Assembly (NCBI GenBank): GCA_002495055.1
Contig: DADR01000053.1
Coordinates: 11,711 to 17,925, forward strand
DNA from: Methanoregula sp. UBA247
Lineage (GTDB): Archaea > Halobacteriota > Methanomicrobia > Methanomicrobiales > Methanospirillaceae
DNA: 6,215 nt
Direction: 5' to 3'
The first letter of the stretch is position 1; every line of letters starts with the position of its first letter. The position numbers and the translations under genes were made by a program. Below, one piece after another: positions 1-4,539 of this stretch. Under the pieces are notes generated by a model, which had not been told where the DNA came from, ran no database searches, and saw nothing but the letters and a program-made list of their open reading frames with translations.

Positions 1-814
1 CCCGCCCTTCCGCGGTCCGGTTGATCTCCTGTTCAAGCACAGCAAGGTCAAGAGAACGCTTCTTTGGTTCAACCACTTCAAGGATGAACGGTCTGCCTGA
101 GCCTATCATCCGTGCGTCAATATCCTCCCTTCCGGCACCATGAAGGACTGCATTCTGTGCCTCAAATGCGCGTATAACCGGTCTCCCGATAAGTTCCTCA
201 ACTGAATCGAGGTATTGTGCGCCGGTAAAATTGCATTTCTCGCAGCCTGCTCCCTTGCAGGTACGGCAGTCCCAGTGAGTCTGGGGGATGCCCCGTTCAT
301 ACTTCTGGTACCTCCCGTAAAAAAAGACAGAATTTATCTGTACTTCCACCTTGCCTGAGGAGGGATCGAGAATGCCAACAATATCGGGCTTCTTGAAGTC
401 CACTATTTTCCCGGTACGTGCAGCTACCGCTTTTCCCACTTCCCGGTTCACCTCGGACTTGAAAGGCTCTGGTTCGGCAAGAGAGAGATCACTCCAGACC
501 ATTTCCTCATTTTCAGCAATAAGCGGTGGTACCCTGCAGCCGATCAGGAATGTCGAGAATTCGATTCCTTGTACAGAGTGTATTACGCGATCTGCCCACT
601 CCGGTATCATATCAAAGAAATTACTGCAGATCCAGCAGGTGCCGGAAAATTTTGTGTAGGGCAGGTTCTCACCCAGTGCCCGTGCAATCTTAAGAGCACG
701 CCCACGTTCGTCATTGGAGAGCCCATGAGAGCGTTTGCCGAAGAATCGCCCGAGGCAGTGGTCGCAGCATTCCCCATATGCGAGTATCAGTTTTACCTGT
801 TCATTTATTTCCAT
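1..814 (-). CDS. pus10: tRNA pseudouridine synthase Pus10, 3'-truncated by window edge
   Basis: Archaeal Pus10 isomerises U54 and U55 of the tRNA T-loop to pseudouridine in the cytoplasm. The visible 271 residues, translated directly from the minus strand, show the N-terminal zinc-binding cysteines of the THUMP-containing domain (C17xxC20 and C60xxC63). A second cysteine cluster follows (C183xxC186 and C191xxC194) after YERGIPQTHWDC. The catalytic-domain signature is GREDIDARMIG at about residues 228-238, with D231 as the likely catalytic aspartate by alignment with the GRTD/GRED motif of pseudouridine synthases. It is followed by SGRPFILEVVEPKKR. Family members are about 400-450 residues, so roughly the last third is outside the window. 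The ATG at 814-812 is chosen because GGAGG lies 8 nt upstream and the N-terminus matches the family. The start overlaps the end of trmY by 10 nt. The family call is very secure; activity on both U54 and U55 is assumed from characterised homologues. Confidence 0.95.
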   Translation of the reverse strand, partial: MEINEQVKLILAYGECCDHCLGRFFGKRSHGLSNDERGRALKIARALGENLPYTKFSGTCWICSNFFDMIPEWADRVIHSVQGIEFSTFLIGCRVPPLIAENEEMVWSDLSLAEPEPFKSEVNREVGKAVAARTGKIVDFKKPDIVGILDPSSGKVEVQINSVFFYGRYQKYERGIPQTHWDCRTCKGAGCEKCNFTGAQYLDSVEELIGRPVIRAFEAQNAVLHGAGREDIDARMIGSGRPFILEVVEPKKRSLDLAVLEQEINRTAEGR

Positions 815-1383
815 TGGCGCATCCTCCGGTCCAGTTCGTTATGTACTACGGTTATTGCATGATCGGCATGCAGGCAGGCCGGCCCAACTGAATAGCGGGG
901 GCACTGATGCAATAACGATTCTTCTTCACGGGTGAGATTCAGGTGATCTGAAAGAATGAATGCAGAAGGGAGAGTCTCTGCCGAGCGTATATCGCTTCCC
1001 TTCTCATCAAGCACCCCAAACACCTGCTCACTTAGTAGCCGGAAAAGCCCGCCTTTCCGTACTGATATTCCGGGCGCTGCGTCGCGAAACTCGCTCCCGA
1101 CAGGTATGTCCAGTGCTTTTTTGATTAAGGCACCGGCACTCCGTTCATCCGGTGAGAGTGACCTGACTGCAGTCCCGGAAAATCTGACTGTTTTTGGTCC
1201 TGCCGGTTCACCGCAGAGAATAAGATAACAATCCGTATCCCTGCGCATGTCATGTGAAAGGAAGAGTGCGGCGTTCACACACCGGCAGAGCACATCCATG
1301 CGCCCACCGCTCCCCGGCAGGTCATTGAGGGAAAAAGCCCCGTCGGTCCGGGCAAGGTGCCCGATAATGGCAAACGAGGTCAT
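805..1383 (-). CDS. trmY: tRNA (pseudouridine(54)-N(1))-methyltransferase TrmY
   Basis: TrmY is a SPOUT-class, SAM-dependent methyltransferase that N1-methylates pseudouridine 54 in archaeal tRNAs, giving m1-pseudouridine. The 192-residue length is normal for the family. Diagnostic blocks are FSLNDLPGSGGRMDVLCRC at residues 17-35, followed by VNAALFLSH. In the C-terminal knot region there are AFILSDHLNLTREEE (141-155), YSVGPACLHADHAITVVHNELDR (164-186, read in two parts: SVGP then HADHAITVVHNELDR). These are the regions expected to form the trefoil-knot cofactor pocket. The segment FILSDH has Ser where I expect Gly from homologues (FVLGDH-like), a small oddity. The start ATG lies one base after the srp54 stop (TAACATG) with only a weak GGA upstream, so it is probably translated by re-initiation. 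It directly precedes pus10, whose product makes its substrate. Family assignment is strong; enzymatic activity is inferred. Confidence 0.93.
   Translation of the reverse strand: MTSFAIIGHLARTDGAFSLNDLPGSGGRMDVLCRCVNAALFLSHDMRRDTDCYLILCGEPAGPKTVRFSGTAVRSLSPDERSAGALIKKALDIPVGSEFRDAAPGISVRKGGLFRLLSEQVFGVLDEKGSDIRSAETLPSAFILSDHLNLTREEESLLHQCPRYSVGPACLHADHAITVVHNELDRRMRQWK
823..827 (-). promoter_or_regulatory. Shine-Dalgarno site of pus10
   Basis: GGAGG on the minus strand, 8 nt before the pus10 ATG and wholly inside the last codons of trmY. It decides the pus10 start and supports translational coupling of the two genes. Confidence 0.75.
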
Positions 1384-1384
1384 G

Positions 1385-2707
1385 TTATTGCATTCCGGAG
1401 AAGCGCTTCATCAAGCGCTGCATGTTGAATTTCCCGCCGCCACCGCGTAGTCCCTTGAGCGTGCGCTGCATCATTTTATAATACTTGAGGAGTTCCCGGA
1501 CCTCATCCGGAGTTGCACCGGCACCCCGTGCAATTCGCTGCATACGGGAACTGCTGATCAGAGCCGGGTCATCAAGTTCACCGGAGGTCATTGAGTCCAT
1601 AATGATCCGGTACCGCACCATCTTGGTGCTAGTAACATCATACACCCCGTCGGGAAGTTGCATGTTGCCCATCGGTAGCATGCCCATGATCTGTTTAAGA
1701 GGACCCATTTTATTGAGTGCTTCAAGCTGTGTATACATGTCACGAAGAGTAAACTTCCCTTTCATCATCGCATTGACATCAACATCATCAGCTTTGATAG
1801 CTTCTTCTGCACGCTCGACGAGTGCCTTTAAATCGCCCATTCCCAGAAGGCGGGAGATAAAACCGTCAGGATTGAATCGCTCGAGATCCTCAATAGTCTC
1901 CCCGCTGCCGATAAAAACGATACCGCTTTTCGTTTCTGCAACGGCTGACAGGGCACCCCCTCCTTTTGCAGTCCCGTCCATCTTGGTGATGATCACACCA
2001 TCGATATCAATCGCTTCATGGAACCGCCGTGCCTGTTCGCTTGCCTGCTGTCCGAGCGCTGCATCGATTACAAGCCAGCGGTGGGTCGCTTTCGTGAGAA
2101 CATTAAGCTCGATGATCTCCTGGATGAGATCTTCTTCCAGTGCATGCCTTCCTTGGGTATCGACAATGATCAGTTCGAGATCTTTTTGGCTTTCAAGCCC
2201 TTCCCGGGTGATGCTGAGTGCATCTTTTTCCTGCGGGTTGCCAAAACAAGGCACATTAACCTGAGCGCAAAGGGTAGAGATCTGATCATACGCACCCGGG
2301 CGGAAGGTGTCAGCACAGATTACCCCGACTTTCATCCCCTTTTTCTGGAAATAACGGGCGAGTTTTGCTGTTGTCGTGGTCTTACCGCTACCCTGTAATC
2401 CTGCCATCAGGATAGTCTGGGGTTCAAGTTTTACCTCGGTTGATACCCATACTAACCGGACAAGCTCCTGGTAAACAATCCGCAAGACATGTTCCCTGAC
2501 ATTGGTTCCCTTGGGCAGTTGTTCGTCGAGAGAACGCGTTCGGATCGCTTTGCTGAGCTCCATAACGAGCTTTACATTCACGTCAGATGAGATCAGGGCA
2601 CGCTGGAGATCTTTAACCAGTTCATCAACCGCTGCACGATCAATCACCGTTTTACCGGCAAGTTTCTTCAAAGCATCCTTCAGCGAGGTTGAAAGATTGT
2701 CAAGCAT
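1385..2707 (-). CDS. srp54: Signal recognition particle 54 kDa protein (SRP GTPase)
   Basis: SRP54 binds signal sequences emerging from the ribosome and 7S RNA, and delivers the complex to FtsY at the membrane in a GTP-dependent manner. The 440 residues form a helical N domain (about 1-90, with ALISSDV at the ALLEADV position), a G domain and an M domain (about 318-440). G-domain motifs are P-loop GLQGSGKTTT (103-112), DTFRPGAYDQ (133-142, keeping the Asp, Arg and Gln that act in the paired SRP GTPase active site), G3 DTQGR (183-187), TKMDGTAKGGG (241-251) and FIGSGE (265-270). The M domain has a Met-rich loop (MGMLPMGNMQLPDG) and the RNA-binding helix region SSSRMQRIARGAGATPDEV. DTQGR in place of the usual DTAGR is unusual. 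The start overlaps the ftsY stop by one base (TGATG) and is preceded by GGGAAGTGAT at a 5-nt spacing. The partner receptor is encoded immediately upstream. Confidence 0.97.
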   Translation of the reverse strand: MLDNLSTSLKDALKKLAGKTVIDRAAVDELVKDLQRALISSDVNVKLVMELSKAIRTRSLDEQLPKGTNVREHVLRIVYQELVRLVWVSTEVKLEPQTILMAGLQGSGKTTTTAKLARYFQKKGMKVGVICADTFRPGAYDQISTLCAQVNVPCFGNPQEKDALSITREGLESQKDLELIIVDTQGRHALEEDLIQEIIELNVLTKATHRWLVIDAALGQQASEQARRFHEAIDIDGVIITKMDGTAKGGGALSAVAETKSGIVFIGSGETIEDLERFNPDGFISRLLGMGDLKALVERAEEAIKADDVDVNAMMKGKFTLRDMYTQLEALNKMGPLKQIMGMLPMGNMQLPDGVYDVTSTKMVRYRIIMDSMTSGELDDPALISSSRMQRIARGAGATPDEVRELLKYYKMMQRTLKGLRGGGGKFNMQRLMKRFSGMQ

Positions 2708-3756
2708 CAGCTATCACTTCCCAAGAGTTCCTCTACAACCTGATCAGGATCAAACGGTACAATATCTTCATAGCCCTGGCCGGTACCGAGGAACATAAGC
2801 GGTTTTCCAATGGTATGTGCGATAGAAATTGCCGCACCGCCACGGGAATCCATGTCCGCCTTTGTGAGAACAACCGCATCCGCACCTACGGTCCTGTCAA
2901 ACTCGGCAGCCCGCACGATTGCATCGTTGCCAGCTACCGCTTCATCGACATATACAATCAGATCGGGTTTCATCACGCGCCGTATCTTTTCCAGCTGGTT
3001 CATCAGGTTGGATTTGGTATGGAATCTTCCTGCTGTGTCGGCGAGTACCACATCGACCTTGTGTGATTGTGCATACTGGACGGTGTCAAAGAGCACCGCG
3101 GATGGATCAGCTCCTTCCTTGTGCTGGATAATTTTTATACCGATTCGTTCAGCATGCACGCCGATTTGTTCAATCGCGCCGGCACGGTAAGTGTCTCCTG
3201 CCCCTATGACAACCGTATATCCCTGTTTTTTTAAATATGAACCTATTTTTGCAACAGTCGTGGTCTTGCCTGTCCCATTGACACCCGTAAAAAGGATCTT
3301 TACCGGGCGGTTATGGGTCTGTATGTATTCTGAAAGATTGAATCCCTTGCCAAGGACATCAAGCAATGCACTTTTTAATGCCCCGGTGACAAGTGCATCA
3401 ACAGATTCGCCGATCTTCCGGTGCTTTCCTACCAGACTTTTTCTTACATGAGTAATGATCGCATCACAGACCGGCAGCGCCACATCATTCTCAAGCAGCG
3501 TCATTTCAAGTTCAGAGAGTGCCTCTGCTACATCTTTTTCAGAAACAATCAGTTCACGGTCAATGATTAAAACTTTGAGCTTGTCAACAATCGTTGGTGC
3601 TGCAGAAGTAGCGGTTTTTTGTTCAGCCAGAGGAGAAACCGGTTCTGAAACCGGCGTTTCCGGCAAAGAGGGTGCCTGGGATGTTACAACTCCCTGTATA
3701 CTGGTGCCTAACCGGTTCCTGACCGCCTGCAGCTTTTCTTTGAGTCCCCCAAACAT
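2707..3756 (-). CDS. ftsY: SRP receptor GTPase FtsY
   Basis: FtsY is the membrane-associated receptor that docks SRP54-bound ribosomes; the two GTPases activate each other. From the chosen ATG at 3756-3754 the protein is 349 residues. It starts MFGGLKEKLQ, a typical FtsY amphipathic beginning. A short Pro/Ser/Glu/Thr-rich linker follows (about 20-57), then the N domain (TLLENDV near 86-92) and the G domain. Motifs are GVNGTGKTTT (158-167), DTYRAGAIEQ (188-197), DTAGR (240-244), DEAVAGNDA (271-279), TKAD (298-301) and GTGQGYEDIVPFDP (324-337). A further in-frame ATG at 3822 would add 22 residues and overlap pfdA by 50 nt; it is rejected because those residues do not look like FtsY. The chosen start lies 16 nt after the pfdA stop, with GGGG as a weak ribosome-binding site. 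No transmembrane segment is visible, so membrane binding would be through the amphipathic N-terminus (inference). Confidence 0.96.
   Translation of the reverse strand: MFGGLKEKLQAVRNRLGTSIQGVVTSQAPSLPETPVSEPVSPLAEQKTATSAAPTIVDKLKVLIIDRELIVSEKDVAEALSELEMTLLENDVALPVCDAIITHVRKSLVGKHRKIGESVDALVTGALKSALLDVLGKGFNLSEYIQTHNRPVKILFTGVNGTGKTTTVAKIGSYLKKQGYTVVIGAGDTYRAGAIEQIGVHAERIGIKIIQHKEGADPSAVLFDTVQYAQSHKVDVVLADTAGRFHTKSNLMNQLEKIRRVMKPDLIVYVDEAVAGNDAIVRAAEFDRTVGADAVVLTKADMDSRGGAAISIAHTIGKPLMFLGTGQGYEDIVPFDPDQVVEELLGSDS
2713..2722 (-). promoter_or_regulatory. Shine-Dalgarno site of srp54
   Basis: GGGAAGTGAT on the minus strand, 5 nt before the srp54 ATG. It resembles the extended archaeal anti-SD complement (GGAGGTGAT) and lies in the last codons of ftsY. 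Together with the TGATG stop/start overlap, it points to coupled translation of receptor and SRP54. Confidence 0.55.
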
Positions 3757-3772
3757 GCGAAAAAAAGCCCCG

Positions 3773-4225
3773 TTAATCCTGGTCCTGTTCGGCTGCCACT
3801 GTCTGCTGATACCCGCTCTCAAGTCGTTTATTTATCTCGTTCATCTGAGAACGCAGGCGATCGAGAGTCTCGGAAACCTTCTTTTGCGAGGCTTCCATTT
3901 CCATAATGCGCTCTTTTAAAAATTCAACCGCCTCTTTGTTCGAACGCTCGACTACGACTTCGGCACCAATACTCAGGAAAATTTTCTCTGGTTCAATGAC
4001 CTTTGCTTTGACACTGGCTCCCCCTCCAATCTGGAGGAGAACAGTCCCGTCATCGCTGACGAGCATTCCTTCAAGCGCTTCAATAGCTGCAAGGGCTTCC
4101 ATCCTTCCATTCTCCAGCAGTTCCAGCTGACCGACAAAAATTTCGGCCTGCTGCCCGTATTCTTTCATATAATGCTGGAGTGTCATCAGTTCACGCTGGT
4201 CCATCTGTTTTGCTGTATCTGCCAA
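3773..4225 (-). CDS. pfdA: Prefoldin subunit alpha
   Basis: Prefoldin alpha pairs with prefoldin beta in a cytoplasmic alpha2-beta4 'jellyfish' holdase that passes unfolded proteins to the thermosome. About 150 residues, normal for the family. Two long charged helices suited to coiled coil flank a beta-rich centre. The first carries DQRELMTLQHYMKEYGQQAE, the centre GMLVSDDGTVLLQIGGGAS then FLSIGAEVVVERS, and the second runs from KEAVEFLKERIMEME to NEINKRLE. The start is uncertain. A TTG at 4225-4223 has GGGAG 8 nt upstream and gives the N-terminus (M)ADTAKQMDQREL, which suits the family. A GTG at 4234-4232 touches the SD itself, and an ATG at 4204-4202 has no SD. It is the first gene of the five-gene run, and in many archaea pfdA sits beside ftsY. 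Family call secure, exact start less so. Confidence 0.92.
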   Translation of the reverse strand: MADTAKQMDQRELMTLQHYMKEYGQQAEIFVGQLELLENGRMEALAAIEALEGMLVSDDGTVLLQIGGGASVKAKVIEPEKIFLSIGAEVVVERSNKEAVEFLKERIMEMEASQKKVSETLDRLRSQMNEINKRLESGYQQTVAAEQDQD

Positions 4226-4233
4226 AATCCCCA

Positions 4234-4238
4234 CTCCC
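4234..4238 (-). promoter_or_regulatory. Shine-Dalgarno site favouring a TTG start of pfdA
   Basis: GGGAG on the minus strand, within the longer purine run GGGAGTGGGG at 4229-4238. It lies 8 nt before the TTG at 4225. It overlaps the alternative GTG start at 4234, which argues against that GTG. Confidence 0.45.
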
Positions 4239-4285
4239 GAAAATATCTGTTAATCCTGACTCCTGATATGTATGTTTTTCATGAG

Positions 4286-4293
4286 CATAAATA
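4286..4293 (-). promoter_or_regulatory. Possible TATA box for the pfdA-pus10 operon
   Basis: TATTTATG on the minus strand. An archaeal start site about 25 nt downstream would fall near 4264, leaving a 5' leader of about 40 nt that contains the pfdA SD. The match to the TTTATATA-type consensus is only partial. The region is AT-rich, and other TATA-like stretches lie around 4336-4350, so this is a candidate only. Confidence 0.3.
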
Positions 4294-4345
4294 CATCATT
4301 GCAGGATTCACACGAATTCATGAAAAGTGGGATACGATAAAAATT

Positions 4346-4462
4346 TTACAAATATTTAGAATAAAATGAAAATTTTTTAAAGAAACATCCGGATTTTCTG
4401 AATTTCTGACAAAAGTGACATCCAACATACAGGAAATTTTTAAAAAAAGGTCCGTAAATCAT
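4346..4462 (-). CDS. Doubtful 38-residue small ORF with strong Shine-Dalgarno
   Basis: An ATG at 4462-4460 is preceded by GAGGAGGG with GGAGG 5 nt upstream, as strong a ribosome-binding site as any in the window. The reading frame gives 38 residues ending in TAA: basic, rich in Phe, Lys and Tyr, with C15-H-F-C18 and a further Cys at 26. I do not recognise it. Against it, the codons are dominated by A/T-only triplets as in non-coding AT-rich DNA. Its codons 5-7 also cover a T7 tract that could terminate transcription, and no clear promoter is seen upstream. It may be a chance ORF or part of a leader region. Confidence 0.2.
   Translation of the reverse strand: MIYGPFFKNFLYVGCHFCQKFRKSGCFFKKFSFYSKYL
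4442..4448 (-). terminator. Second oligo-T tract, possible back-up terminator
   Basis: Seven T on the minus strand, about 90 nt after the stop of the surface-protein gene. No inverted repeat precedes it; the two GGACC copies just upstream are in direct orientation. Confidence 0.25.
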
Positions 4463-4503
4463 CGGTCCCTCCTCTAATCTTCAGGATAATTTTTCCAGAC
4501 TAC

Positions 4504-4520
4504 AAAAAAACGAAATTTCG
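4504..4520 (-). terminator. Probable terminator of the surface-protein gene
   Basis: About 20 nt after the stop codon, the minus strand reads a 10-bp palindrome CGAAATTTCG followed directly by seven T. Archaeal termination mainly needs oligo-T; the palindrome could form only a tiny stem. A second T7 tract at 4442-4448 may act as back-up. Confidence 0.4.
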
Positions 4521-4539
4521 AAGAGCCTGAAAAAGATTG

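Larger units (their letters stand above)
4226..4539. other. AT-rich intergenic region between surface-protein gene and pfdA operon
   Basis: About 310 bases, clearly richer in A/T than both flanks. On the minus strand it holds two T7 tracts (4504-4510 and 4442-4448), an AT-rich block (about 4330-4380), a candidate TATA box near 4286-4293 and a purine-rich SD for pfdA. It also contains a GAGGAGGG sequence at 4467-4474 with a 38-codon ORF behind it. No tRNA or other structured RNA was recognised on either strand. Confidence 0.6.

Noticed and set aside
106..300. 64-codon minus-strand ORF within pus10
   Set aside because: It is a different frame from the Pus10 frame that carries the zinc and catalytic motifs.
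1485..2264. 259-codon plus-strand ORF opposite srp54
   Set aside because: It lies wholly antisense to a secure SRP54 gene; its Ser/Arg/Ile-rich composition is that of a mirror frame and matches no family I know.
3757..3822. Longer ftsY start at 3822
   Set aside because: The extra 22 residues overlap pfdA by 50 nt and do not resemble FtsY, whereas MFGGLKEKLQ at 3756 is typical.
4172..4369. 65-codon plus-strand ORF across the pfdA start and spacer
   Set aside because: No SD, antisense to pfdA for part of its length, no recognisable motif.
4449..4468. GGTCC...GGTCC in the spacer as a possible hairpin before the T7 tract
   Set aside because: The two copies are in direct, not inverted, orientation and cannot pair with each other.
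4484..4502. Imperfect inverted repeat TCTGGA...TCCTGA
   Set aside because: Six-base arms with a mismatch and an A/T loop; too weak to call as a structured element.
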